Shown one piece after another: positions 17,107 through 25,561 of a stretch of DNA of 64,000 bases (position 1 is the stretch's first letter; each line of letters opens with the position of its first letter). Source of the stretch: Chloroflexota bacterium (GTDB lineage Bacteria; Chloroflexota; Limnocylindria; Limnocylindrales; CSP1-4); assembly GCA_919901745.1 (NCBI GenBank), contig CAKKPP010000007.1, forward strand, positions 1-64,000, written 5' to 3'. Under the pieces are notes generated by a model. It worked only from the letters and a program-made list of their open reading frames with translations. It searched no databases and was not told where the DNA came from. Position numbers and translations under genes: made by a program.

Positions 17107-19367
17107 GCGCGCGGATCCAGCGATCCGAACCCGGCGCGTGGGCGATGCGGGCTCGCGTTGCCCGAGGCGAGCGCGCGTTCCATCAGGAGGCGGTGGGTGT
17201 CGATCGTGCCCGGTCGCCCGAGCGCGTCCTCGACCCGAGACCAGCTGCCGCGGCGATCCATGGCCCACGCCCGTCGGTCGTCGGCCAGCAGGATGTCGAC
17301 GATCTCGGAGATCCGCACCTTCGCCTCACCGTCCTCGATCGGCACGACCGCCTCGACGCGCCGGTCCAGGTTGCGATCCATCAGGTCGGCGGAACCGATG
17401 TACCACTCGGCCATCCCGCCGTTGCCGAACCCCCAGATCCGGGCATGCTCGAGAAAGTGGCCGACGATCGAGCGGACGCGGATGCGCTCCGACACTCCCG
17501 GGATGCCGGGGACGAGCGAACAGGCGCTGCGCACGATGAGGTCGATCTCGACGCCTGCCTGGGAGGCGCGGTAGAGCGCCTCGATGCTGGGACCGTCGAC
17601 GAGGGCATTGAGCTGGAGCACGATGCGCGCCGCCCGACCGGCCCCCGCGTGGCCGATCTCGCGCTCGACCAACTCGAGGAACCGCTGCCGCAGACCGTGC
17701 GGCGCGATGATCAGGCGGCGGTACTCGGTCTGGCGCGACAGTCCGGTCAGCACGTTGAACAGGTCGGTCACATCCGCACCAAGCTCGCGCCGACAGGAGA
17801 GCAGCCCGAGATCGACGTATTGCCGCGCGGTCCGGGAGTTGTAGTTCCCGGTTCCGATATGGACGTACCGGCGCAGCCCGGCGCCCTCGCGACGTACCAC
17901 GAGCGCCGTCTTGGAGTGCGTCTTGAGTCCCACCAGGCCGTACACGACGTGCGCACCAGCCTGTTCGAGCTTGCGTGCCCAGACGATGTTCGCCTCCTCG
18001 TCGAAGCGTGCCTTGATCTCGACCATGACCACGACCTGCTTGCCGCGTTCCGCGGCGCGGATGAGCGACCGCACGATCGGCGAGTCGCCCGACGTGCGAT
18101 ACAGCGTCTGCTTGATCGTGAGGACATCCGGGTCGTCGGCCGCCTGCGCGATGAACCGTTCGACCGATGCGGCGAAGCTCTCGTACGGGTGGTGGAGGAG
18201 GATGTCACCGGCCCGGATGGCCGCGAACACGTCGGCCGGCTCGTCCTCGTCCGGTGGCATCAGCCGAGCGGGCGTGACGGGCACCCATGGTGGAGCCTTG
18301 AGGTGCGGCCGGTCCAGGTCGGCGATCTGGGTCAGGCCCGTCAGGTCGAGCATGCCCCGGACCTCGAAGCAGTCCTCCGGCCCGAGGCCGATCCCGCGCA
18401 GCAGGATGTCGCGTGTCGCGGCGGGCATCGAGCGCTCCACCTCGAGGCGGACGGCCTCGCCGAATCTTCGCCGTCGGAGCTCCTCCTCGATGGCCAGCAG
18501 CAGGTCGTCCGCCTCGTCCTCCTCGATCGCGAGGTCGGCGTTGCGGGTCACCCGGAACAGGTGGTGGTCGACGATCTCCATCCCCGAGAAGAGGAGGTCG
18601 AGATTGGCCTCGATCACCTGATCGATCAGGACGAACCGGTTGAGGTCGACTTCCATGAACCGGGCAAGGACCGGTGGCACCTTGACTCGCGCGAAGCGGC
18701 GCTCGCCGGTCATGGATTCACGCAGGCCGACGGCAATCGACAGGCTCAGGGTGGAGATGTACGGAAACGGATGCCCCGGGTCAACCGCAAGGGGCGTCAG
18801 GACTGGAAAGATCTCCTCGACGAAGCGCTCACGAAGGTGGGCGTGGTGCTCCGGCACGGCCGAGTACTTGACGATCTCCACGCCTTCGGCGGCGAGCTGC
18901 CGGCGCAGGTCGGAATAGATCTCGCTGTGGTCGGCAACAAGGTCGAGGACGCGCGTCCGCGCCAATTCGATCTGCTCGGCCGCGGTCCGACCGTCGGCCG
19001 ACGTCGACGACGAGCCGGCGCGGACCTGGCGCCGCAGCCCGGCGATGCGAACCTGGAAGAACTCGTCCAGGTTGCTGGCAAAGATGGTCAGGAATCGGAC
19101 TCGCTCGAGGAGGGGATTGCGTTCATCGCGTGCCTCGTGCAGGACCCGTGCGTTGAACTCGAGCCAGGCCAGCTCGCGGTTCAGGTAGGGCACGCCGTTC
19201 GATCGGCGCCGACCCGACCGCGCTCGCCCCGCGGCCTTCACGCTGCCCATTCCGGTATCGAGGACGCCCGCCGGGGAACCCTTCCCGCCATCGACGGCCG
19301 CATCCTTGCCGCCGTCGGAGCGGTCGGAGGCAGACCCCTTCTTCACGGCTCGGTCGACGGCGGCCAT
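17103..19367 (-). CDS. ppk1: polyphosphate kinase 1
   Basis: Enzyme that polymerises the ATP gamma-phosphate into polyphosphate. From the chosen ATG it is 754 residues, the usual 690-740 plus a 57-residue Lys/Gly/Ser-rich N-terminal extension. PPK N-domain motif YLNRELAWLEFN is at 61-72 and FASNLDEFFQVR follows. The autophosphorylated histidine is H484 in GLKTHSKTALV. IGTGNYN and the C-terminal IGSADLMDRNLDRRVE complete the phospholipase-D-like domains. An upstream in-frame ATG at 19391 would overlap the preceding gene and is an alternative. It lies between the membrane-protein gene and the CYTH-CHAD gene. Confidence 0.93.
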   Translation of the reverse strand: MAAVDRAVKKGSASDRSDGGKDAAVDGGKGSPAGVLDTGMGSVKAAGRARSGRRRSNGVPYLNRELAWLEFNARVLHEARDERNPLLERVRFLTIFASNLDEFFQVRIAGLRRQVRAGSSSTSADGRTAAEQIELARTRVLDLVADHSEIYSDLRRQLAAEGVEIVKYSAVPEHHAHLRERFVEEIFPVLTPLAVDPGHPFPYISTLSLSIAVGLRESMTGERRFARVKVPPVLARFMEVDLNRFVLIDQVIEANLDLLFSGMEIVDHHLFRVTRNADLAIEEDEADDLLLAIEEELRRRRFGEAVRLEVERSMPAATRDILLRGIGLGPEDCFEVRGMLDLTGLTQIADLDRPHLKAPPWVPVTPARLMPPDEDEPADVFAAIRAGDILLHHPYESFAASVERFIAQAADDPDVLTIKQTLYRTSGDSPIVRSLIRAAERGKQVVVMVEIKARFDEEANIVWARKLEQAGAHVVYGLVGLKTHSKTALVVRREGAGLRRYVHIGTGNYNSRTARQYVDLGLLSCRRELGADVTDLFNVLTGLSRQTEYRRLIIAPHGLRQRFLELVEREIGHAGAGRAARIVLQLNALVDGPSIEALYRASQAGVEIDLIVRSACSLVPGIPGVSERIRVRSIVGHFLEHARIWGFGNGGMAEWYIGSADLMDRNLDRRVEAVVPIEDGEAKVRISEIVDILLADDRRAWAMDRRGSWSRVEDALGRPGTIDTHRLLMERALASGNASPHRPRAGFGSLDPRA

Positions 19368-19374
19368 GAGGCGC

Positions 19375-19728
19375 TCAGCCCTCGGCGACATAGCGACGTT
19401 CACCAGAGCGCGAATCGATGAGGACGCGCATGGTATGGCCGCTGACCGGGTCGACAAACACCTCATCCGTGGGGCGGAACCGCGGCTCGACCGGCTGCCC
19501 GCCGAGCTCGCCACCACCGGGACCCACCGGGCCCGTGTCGCGCTCGGATGCCGCCGAACGGTAGCGCCCGCGTTCGAACAGCGCGAGCACGATGATGGCC
19601 AGCCCGAAGCCGACACCCCACAGGCCACCGACGGTTGCCTCGGAACCCGCGGCGATTCCGGCGAAGCCGCCGAGGACGCTCAGCAACCCCACGACGACGA
19701 CTGCGCCACGGACGACGAGGAGGACCAC
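19375..19728 (-). CDS. small two-helix membrane protein, function unknown
   Basis: 117 residues. The first 50 hold two hydrophobic segments (VVLLVVRGAVVVVGLLSVL and VGGLWGVGFGLAIIVLALF). A soluble tail ends in FRPTDEVFVDPVSGHTMRVLIDSRSGERRYVAE, which resembles a short zinc-ribbon-less phage/viral-like FVDPxTG motif but is not assigned. It starts at GTG 19728, one base after the TAG of the YbjQ gene, so it is translationally coupled. It sits in the middle of the polyphosphate operon. Confidence 0.65.
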   Translation of the reverse strand: MVLLVVRGAVVVVGLLSVLGGFAGIAAGSEATVGGLWGVGFGLAIIVLALFERGRYRSAASERDTGPVGPGGGELGGQPVEPRFRPTDEVFVDPVSGHTMRVLIDSRSGERRYVAEG

Positions 19729-19729
19729 G

Positions 19730-20074
19730 CTATTCGAGCTCGACCGGCGCCGCGTCGTCGGGGACCAGCACGACCGCCGTCCCGTACGCCACGATCTCCG
19801 ACATCGTCCCGGCGATCTCCGAGGAATCGAAGCGCATCGACAGCACGGCGTTGGCGCCCATGAGCGTCGCGTTCTGGACGAGGCGGTCGATGGCCTGCCG
19901 TCGGGTGTCCTCGAGGAGCTGGGTGTATTCATGAATCTCGCCGCCGACGAGCGAGCGCAGGCCGGCCGCGAGGTTGCCGACCATTCCTCGGCTGCGGACG
20001 ACCAGGCCGAAGGTCTGACCCTTTGATTCGGCGACGCGCATGCCGGCGACATAGGGAGTCGTGACGACGATCAT
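19730..20074 (-). CDS. YbjQ/UPF0145 family protein
   Basis: 114-residue protein of the YbjQ family (COG0393). It shows the typical start IVVTTPYVAGMRV, the block GLVVRSRGMVGNLAAGLRSLVGGEIHEYTQLL and the second-half motif AIDRLVQNATLMGANAVLSMRFDSSEI. Members form pentameric rings and have been linked to heavy-metal binding, without a proven reaction. The ATG at 20074 overlaps the stop of the DUF971 gene by four bases (ATGA). Confidence 0.88.
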   Translation of the reverse strand: MIVVTTPYVAGMRVAESKGQTFGLVVRSRGMVGNLAAGLRSLVGGEIHEYTQLLEDTRRQAIDRLVQNATLMGANAVLSMRFDSSEIAGTMSEIVAYGTAVVLVPDDAAPVELE

Positions 20075-20490
20075 CGTGATTCCTCCGGGGGTGCAGCGTG
20101 GTCGGGGTGGCGGTCCGCCTGCGGACCGTTTGGCGGAGCCGCCGCCCGCCGGCCTGCGCAGGCGGCGCACGGGCAGCGCTCACGGAGCAGGGCGTAGGTG
20201 TAATAGCCGGTGTGGTGGCCATCGCCCCAGGTCGGGGCGACGGCATACGAACCCACGAGCTGGATGTCGACCATGCGCGTCTGTTCGGCCGTCAGCGTCG
20301 GCGCCGAATCCAGCCAGCCCGGCATGCCCGCCTCCCCGCGGCAGTGGGCGCACGGACAGAGCCAGCGCAGCGGGATGAACTCGTGCACCGTCGCGTGGCC
20401 GTCCTGCCAGCCGATCTCGAGCCTCCCGGCGGTGCGATCGGCGTGGATCGTGAGCGGGACGATGGGCGATGGCGCGGTACTCGTGTTCAT
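20071..20490 (-). CDS. DUF971 domain protein
   Basis: 139-residue protein of the DUF971 family (N-terminal-like domain of gamma-butyrobetaine hydroxylases). Seen are LEIGWQDGHATVHEFIPLRWLCPCAHCRGE and, near the end, WGDGHHTGYYTYALLRERCPCAACAG. The two CPCxxC pairs could bind a metal, as in some Fe-S or zinc proteins. It is the first gene of the minus-strand operon DUF971-ybjQ-membrane protein-ppk1-CYTH/CHAD. The ATG at 20490 is preceded six bases upstream by TACAAT, a likely leaderless promoter. Confidence 0.88.
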   Translation of the reverse strand: MNTSTAPSPIVPLTIHADRTAGRLEIGWQDGHATVHEFIPLRWLCPCAHCRGEAGMPGWLDSAPTLTAEQTRMVDIQLVGSYAVAPTWGDGHHTGYYTYALLRERCPCAACAGRRAAAPPNGPQADRHPDHAAPPEESR

Positions 20491-20496
20491 GGCCCG

Positions 20497-20502
20497 ATTG
20501 TA
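20497..20502 (-). promoter_or_regulatory. -10 element (TACAAT) of the leaderless polyphosphate-operon promoter
   Basis: On the minus strand TACAAT lies six bases before the DUF971 ATG at 20490. It would drive the five-gene operon that includes ppk1. No good -35 is seen, and no Shine-Dalgarno fits. Confidence 0.55.
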
Positions 20503-20573
20503 CGGTGCGAGGGGCGGGGTCCCGTAAGATGACCTTCGGCCCACGCGCCGGGCCCCCCCTTCGGCCATCATGG

Positions 20574-23210
20574 ATGGCGATGCCCGAACCAGATCCTGGC
20601 GCCGCCGCGGCCCGTGGCGGCGCCCATGCGGAGTTCGTCCTCGAGCGCCCGGGATCTCACTCCCCTGAGGCTGTGGCCCGGGCGCTGGCCGTGGATTCCG
20701 CCGTCGGCCTCGCTCCTGGCGAGGTCGCCCGCCGGCGAGCCGTCCATGGGCCCAACGCCGTCGAAGCCGCGGGTCGTCGTGGGCCGCTGGCTGCCGTGTT
20801 CGAGGCCGCCACGGAGCCGTTCATCCTGCTCCTCGCGGTCGCCGGGATCGGCGCCGTCGCCCTCGGCGAAGTCCGCGACGGCCTGCTGATCCTGGCCGCG
20901 CTGCTGCCGATCGTCGGTGCCGACGTGGTGACGGAGATTCGCGCGGAGCGGGCACTGGACGCCCTTCGTGAGGCCTCGGCGCCGACGGCCCGCGTCCGTC
21001 GCGACGGCCGGGTGGCTGAACGGCCCGCGGCCGATCTCGTGCCCGGCGACGTCATCCTGGTTCGGGGCGGCGACGTGCTCGCGGCGGACGTGCGGTTCGT
21101 CCGATGCGACGGATTGGTGCTCGATCGGAGCGCGCTGACCGGCGAGTCCGTGCCGGAACCGGCAAGCGTGATGGCCGACACACCGGACACGCCGCTGGCC
21201 GACCGGCGGGCGGTGGGCTACGCGGGGGCCAGCGTGCTGGCCGGGCGCGGGGAGGGGATCGTCATCGCCACGGGACCGGCCACCGAGCTGGGGCGGATTG
21301 CGCTCGGGCTGGGCGAGGGCGAGCGCCGCAGGTCGCCGCTCCAGCGCGAACTCGACCGGCTCGTGCGCATCGCCCTGGTCGTCGCGATCGGCCTGATCGC
21401 GATCGTGACGGGCCTCGGGTTCGCGCGCGGGCAGGACGCCGGCGCCAACCTCCTGGCCGGGATCTCGGCGGCCATCGCGGCCATTCCCGAGGAACCGCCG
21501 ATCCTGCTGGCGGTCATCCTCGGTCTCGGCGCCTACCGCCTCCTGCGCCGTGGAGTGCTCGTGCGCCGCCTGAATGCCCAGGAGGTGCTGGGTGCGGTCG
21601 ATCTGGTCGTCACCGACAAGACGGGGACCATCACGCGAAATCGGCTCGAGGTGACGACCGTGGCAACGCCCGTGGGCGAGGTCGAGGACCGGCTGGAACG
21701 GCTCACGCTTCTGGGCGCTGCCCTGCGTGCGGAAGACGACGCGTGGGGGCGCGGCGACGGCGCGGCGGTCGGCTCGTTCAGCGCCGCGCTCGGTCGTGCG
21801 ATCGAGGCGCTCGACGGTCATCCGGATCTGGACGCCGCCCTGCTCGTGACGTCCTCTCCGGCGGGCGACGGTCGGCCGTACACATCGACGACGGTTCGAG
21901 ATGGTGATGGGCTCCAGGAGTTCCTTCTCGGCGCTCCCGAGGCCGTGCTTGGGGTTGTCGACCGGCCCGTGGAGGCTGCCGGCTCCCCGGCGGGCACGGC
22001 TCGGGCAGCGCACTCCGATGCGGCCTGGACCTCGCTCGTCGGCATCGGGACGGCCCGCGGCGAACGCCTGGTCCTGCTGGCCACGCGACGGGGAATCGAG
22101 CCGTGGCTCACGCGGGCGGCGATCGGATTTGCAGACCCCATCCGCGACGGGATCGCCGACGCCTTCGGCGAGGTGCGGGGCGCCGGCATCCAGGTCGTGG
22201 TCGTCACCGGCGACCATCCGGCGACGGCAGCCGCGATCGCCGGCCAGGCCGGGCTGAATGGGCATCGGGTGGTTCTCGGGAGCGAACTCGAAGCGTGGGA
22301 CGACGAGCGCCTGGCCGCGGGCATCACCGGCCTCCAGGTCGTCGCCCGCTCCACGCCGTCCGACAAGCGACGCCTGGTGGCGATCGCGCGGGCCGCAGGG
22401 CGGATCGTCGCGGTGACGGGCGACGGCGTGAACGACGCCCCCGCGCTGAGCGGCGCCGACGTCGGCGTCGCCATGGGAAGTGGCACTGCGGTGGCACGCG
22501 AGGCGGCCGACCTGGTCCTCGGCGACGACTCGTTCCTGACCCTGGTCGACGCGCTGCGCGAGGGTCGGCGGATGGTCGACAACGTCCGCAAGGGCCTCGT
22601 GTTCCTGATCTCCACCCACGTCGCCCTGCTCGGATTCGTCCTCCTGGCCACGCTCGCGGGATTCGGGCAGCCGCTCCTGCCCATCCAGATCCTGTGGCTG
22701 GAGCTGTTCATCGACCTGTCGGCGTCGGTTGCCTTCGAGCGTGAGCCACCGGAGCCCGATCTGATGCGCCGGCCGCCAAGGCGCGCCGGCACCACGCTCC
22801 TTCCCTTCGGCCTGCTCGGCAGGATCGCGGTGGCCGGCAGTCTCAGCGCCGCCGCGGCCCTGGTCCTCCTCCTGGCGAACGTTCACGGGCCCGACGACCT
22901 CGCAAACCTCGATCATGCCCGCTGGCTGGCCTTCACGGCCCTCGTGTGCGGACAGGTGGTGCGTGCCTATGCCAACCGCAGTCTCCATCTGCCCCTGCGC
23001 CGGATCGGGCGCAATACGTTCCTTCTCGTCGCCGGTGTCGTCGTCATCGCGATCCAGGTGATCATCCCGTACGTACCGCCGATCGCGGACGCCTTCCGTG
23101 CCGTTCCGCTCAGCGGCGTGGAGTGGCTGTTCGTCGCGCTTGTGGCGCTGGGACCGGCGGTGATCGGCGAGGTAGTCCGGACGATTCGTCCCCGAACGTG
23201 GGTGGCCTGA
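20574..23210 (+). CDS. P-type cation-transporting ATPase (P2-like)
   Basis: 878-residue P-type ATPase with an N-terminal cation-ATPase domain, an actuator domain with LTGESVPEPA, the phosphorylation motif DKTGTIT (Asp348), DPIRDGI, TGDHPATA, and the hinge GDGVNDAPALSGADVGVAMG. About ten membrane segments are seen. The M4 motif reads AIPEEPPIL rather than the CPx of heavy-metal pumps or the PEGLP of SERCA, so it is P2-like but the ion (Ca2+, Mg2+, Mn2+ or monovalent) is not determined. Starts at ATG 20574 or 20580 are both plausible; a TAAGAT at 20525-20530 may be the -10. It is divergent from the polyphosphate operon. Confidence 0.88.
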   Translation: MAMPEPDPGAAAARGGAHAEFVLERPGSHSPEAVARALAVDSAVGLAPGEVARRRAVHGPNAVEAAGRRGPLAAVFEAATEPFILLLAVAGIGAVALGEVRDGLLILAALLPIVGADVVTEIRAERALDALREASAPTARVRRDGRVAERPAADLVPGDVILVRGGDVLAADVRFVRCDGLVLDRSALTGESVPEPASVMADTPDTPLADRRAVGYAGASVLAGRGEGIVIATGPATELGRIALGLGEGERRRSPLQRELDRLVRIALVVAIGLIAIVTGLGFARGQDAGANLLAGISAAIAAIPEEPPILLAVILGLGAYRLLRRGVLVRRLNAQEVLGAVDLVVTDKTGTITRNRLEVTTVATPVGEVEDRLERLTLLGAALRAEDDAWGRGDGAAVGSFSAALGRAIEALDGHPDLDAALLVTSSPAGDGRPYTSTTVRDGDGLQEFLLGAPEAVLGVVDRPVEAAGSPAGTARAAHSDAAWTSLVGIGTARGERLVLLATRRGIEPWLTRAAIGFADPIRDGIADAFGEVRGAGIQVVVVTGDHPATAAAIAGQAGLNGHRVVLGSELEAWDDERLAAGITGLQVVARSTPSDKRRLVAIARAAGRIVAVTGDGVNDAPALSGADVGVAMGSGTAVAREAADLVLGDDSFLTLVDALREGRRMVDNVRKGLVFLISTHVALLGFVLLATLAGFGQPLLPIQILWLELFIDLSASVAFEREPPEPDLMRRPPRRAGTTLLPFGLLGRIAVAGSLSAAAALVLLLANVHGPDDLANLDHARWLAFTALVCGQVVRAYANRSLHLPLRRIGRNTFLLVAGVVVIAIQVIIPYVPPIADAFRAVPLSGVEWLFVALVALGPAVIGEVVRTIRPRTWVA

Positions 23211-23250
23211 CACCGGACGAACGGGTCATGGCCCCATCGCCGTCCCGGTA

Positions 23251-23256
23251 TATCCT
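23251..23256 (+). promoter_or_regulatory. -10 element (TATCCT) of a likely leaderless natA promoter
   Basis: TATCCT ends eight bases before the ATG at 23265, without a Shine-Dalgarno sequence between. Confidence 0.45.
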
Positions 23257-23264
23257 CCGCTGCG

Positions 23265-24212
23265 ATGTCCCTGATGATCGACGGTCTGTCCAAGCGATTC
23301 GGGTCGGTCGCCGCACTGGACGACCTCACCTTCGAGGTGCCCCGCGGTCAGATCTTCGGGTTCCTCGGCGCGAACGGTGCCGGCAAGACCACGACGATGC
23401 GGATCGTTGTCGGCGTGCTCGATGCCGACGCCGGCCGCATCACCTGGAACGGTGCCGACCATCGGTCGCTGCCGAGGCGGACCTGGGGATACCTGCCGGA
23501 GGAGCGCGGTCTGTACCCGCGGATGAAGATCCTCGACCAGCTCGTCTACTTCGCCGGGCTGTACGGCATGCCGCGCGACGAGGCGATTCGCGAAGCCCGC
23601 GCCTGGCTGGCCAGGTTCCGCGTCCCCGAGTATGCCGACCGGCGAGCCGAGGAGCTGTCCAAGGGCAACCAGCAGAAGATGCAGCTCCTGGCGGCCTCGC
23701 TGCACGGCCCGGACGTGATGCTCATGGACGAGCCGTTCACCGGCCTCGACCCCGTGAACGTCGCGCTCCTGCGCGAAGCGTTCCTGGAGCTGCGCGATCG
23801 TGGCAAGACGATCATCTTCTCGACCCACCAGATGGACACGGTTGAAGCCATGTGCGAATCGGTCGCGATCATCGACCGCGGTCGCGTCGTGGTCGGCGGC
23901 CCGATCCGCGAGGTTCGCCGCGCAACGGGCCGCAGGATGATTCGCCTCTCGGTCGAGGGCGACCACCGCCTCGAGTGGCTCGCGACGATCCCCGGCGCCC
24001 GGATCATCCGCCCGGGCATCGACCGCTCCGAGATCGAACTCGATGCCGGCGTCGAGCCCGAGGAGATCCTGGCTGCGGCCATCGCCCATGGGGCGCGCGT
24101 GAATCACTTCGAGATCGCCGATCCATCCCTCGAGCAGGTGTTCCTCGATCTTGTCGGGCGACCGCTGGACGACGAGATGACGCTCGCCCCGGCCGAGGAG
24201 TCGGCCGCGTGA
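23265..24212 (+). CDS. ABC transporter ATP-binding protein (NatA-like)
   Basis: 315-residue ABC ATPase with Walker A GANGAGKTTT (about 40), the signature ELSKGNQQK, Walker B LMDEPFTGLDP and the H-loop FSTHQMDTVE. The C-terminal extension after residue 230 is typical of the NatA/CcmA-type exporters with DUF4162. The GTG start of the permease gene overlaps its stop (GTGA). With the NatB-like permease it forms an exporter whose substrate (Na+, drug or lipid) is not indicated. Confidence 0.9.
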   Translation: MSLMIDGLSKRFGSVAALDDLTFEVPRGQIFGFLGANGAGKTTTMRIVVGVLDADAGRITWNGADHRSLPRRTWGYLPEERGLYPRMKILDQLVYFAGLYGMPRDEAIREARAWLARFRVPEYADRRAEELSKGNQQKMQLLAASLHGPDVMLMDEPFTGLDPVNVALLREAFLELRDRGKTIIFSTHQMDTVEAMCESVAIIDRGRVVVGGPIREVRRATGRRMIRLSVEGDHRLEWLATIPGARIIRPGIDRSEIELDAGVEPEEILAAAIAHGARVNHFEIADPSLEQVFLDLVGRPLDDEMTLAPAEESAA

Positions 24213-25531
24213 GGTCCATTCCGGATCCCGTCGATCCGCGCAACGAACCGCTCTTCCCGAACGCCCTCATCGTCGCCCGACGTGAGTACGGCGAAAAGGT
24301 CGGAAGCCGCCTCTTTCACCTGTCGACGGCACTTCTGGCTGCGCTCGCCGTGCTCCTCGCGTTTTCGCCGATCATGGTCCGCCTCGTCGATTCGGGCAGC
24401 TCGACGCGGATCGGTGTCGTCGCCTCCGATGACGCGTTGGCCGATCGGGCGATCGCCATCATGAGCGGCGTCCTGGGTTCAACCGCGGGCGGCGCCGACG
24501 CGTACGTCTTCACGCGCGCCGCCACCGCCGACGCGGCGGTCGGTGCCGTCGTCGATGGCTCGCTGGACGCGGCCCTGGTCGCCCAGCGAGCCCCGAATGG
24601 ACGCCTCTCGTTCACGTTCCACGCCGGCGAGGGCGTCGGGGCCGATCGGACGCAGCTGATCGGCGTCGGAACGCTCGCGGTGGCCATCCTCGACTGGACC
24701 GGAAGCCAGGACCTCTCGGGCGGTCCGGAGTTTCAACTGCCGACCCTCGATGTCGTCGCCGCGACAGGTCCCAATGCCGGGGGCCAGCCGATTGGTGGGG
24801 CGGAGTACGCCAGTCGGCGGGTCGTCGGAATCGTGTTCATCGTGCTCATCTTCATCACCGTCGTGATCTACGGCATGTGGGTAGCAGCGGGCGTCGTGGC
24901 CGAGAAGTCGAGCCGGGTGATGGAGCTGATCGTCAGCGCTGCGTCCGCCCGTCAACTCGTGATCGGCAAGATCCTCGGGATCGGCGCGGCCGGCCTGACC
25001 CAGTTCGTGGGGATCCTGGTTCCGGCGCTGCTGGCCCTCGCCCTCCAGGACCGCGTCGCGAGCTTCGTGCTGGGCAGCAGCGAGTCGCTCGGCGCGTCGT
25101 TCGTCGCCCTGTCGCCGGGCCTGCTGGTGGCGTATCTCGCGTTCTTCGTGCTCGGCTTCGCCCTCTATGCCCTCGTGTACGCGGCCGCCGGGTCGCTCGT
25201 GGCGCGGCCGGAAGATCTCCAGGTCATCGCCCTGCCGCTGAGCCTCGTCGCGATCGGGGGCTACCTGATCGCGATCATGGCCCTGTCCGGTGGGGGCGGA
25301 TCGATCGTCCGTCTGGCCTCGTTCGTGCCCTTCTGGAGTCCGTTCGTCATGCTCACCCGGCTGACGGTGTCGCGGGTGGAGCCGTGGGAGATCGCGCTGG
25401 CCTTCGGACTGCTCATCGCCACCGTCGCGGCGATGACCTCGTTCGCGGTGCGCGTGTACGCCGCGGGCGTTCTGCTCTACGGGCAACGTCCCGGTCTGCG
25501 ATCCGTCATCGGGGTCGTTCGCCGCATCTGA
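24209..25531 (+). CDS. ABC-2 type permease (NatB-like)
   Basis: 440-residue membrane protein. One hydrophobic segment near the N-terminus is followed by an extracytoplasmic domain (about 50-205). A cluster of five to six membrane segments then starts with RVVGIVFIVLIFITVVIYG and includes VVAEKSSRVMELIVSAASARQLVIGKILGIGAAGL, the ABC-2 permease coupling region. This is the NatB/YhaP arrangement. The GTG start at 24209 is coupled to the ATPase gene by a GTGA overlap. Confidence 0.88.
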   Translation: MRSIPDPVDPRNEPLFPNALIVARREYGEKVGSRLFHLSTALLAALAVLLAFSPIMVRLVDSGSSTRIGVVASDDALADRAIAIMSGVLGSTAGGADAYVFTRAATADAAVGAVVDGSLDAALVAQRAPNGRLSFTFHAGEGVGADRTQLIGVGTLAVAILDWTGSQDLSGGPEFQLPTLDVVAATGPNAGGQPIGGAEYASRRVVGIVFIVLIFITVVIYGMWVAAGVVAEKSSRVMELIVSAASARQLVIGKILGIGAAGLTQFVGILVPALLALALQDRVASFVLGSSESLGASFVALSPGLLVAYLAFFVLGFALYALVYAAAGSLVARPEDLQVIALPLSLVAIGGYLIAIMALSGGGGSIVRLASFVPFWSPFVMLTRLTVSRVEPWEIALAFGLLIATVAAMTSFAVRVYAAGVLLYGQRPGLRSVIGVVRRI

Positions 25532-25537
25532 GACCTT

Positions 25538-25549
25538 CCGGAGGAGGGG
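25538..25549 (+). promoter_or_regulatory. strong ribosome-binding site for the first lipoate-operon gene
   Basis: CCGGAGGAGGGG lies shortly upstream of the ATG at 25562. It is one of the strongest Shine-Dalgarno sequences in the window and fixes the start of the LplA-like gene. The lipoate operon follows natB by 30 bp and may be read from the same transcript. Confidence 0.6.
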
Positions 25550-25561
25550 AGCGACTCGATC

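Noticed and set aside
17145-19421. Long open frame on the plus strand (over 700 codons) opposite ppk1
   Set aside because: It is an antisense shadow of ppk1: the composition is Arg/Asp/His-rich and low in structure, and the minus-strand frame carries all PPK motifs.
20525-20530. TAAGAT as a leaderless -10 for the P-type ATPase
   Set aside because: No start codon lies 6-8 bases downstream in the right frame; if it is a -10 the transcript has a 5' leader.
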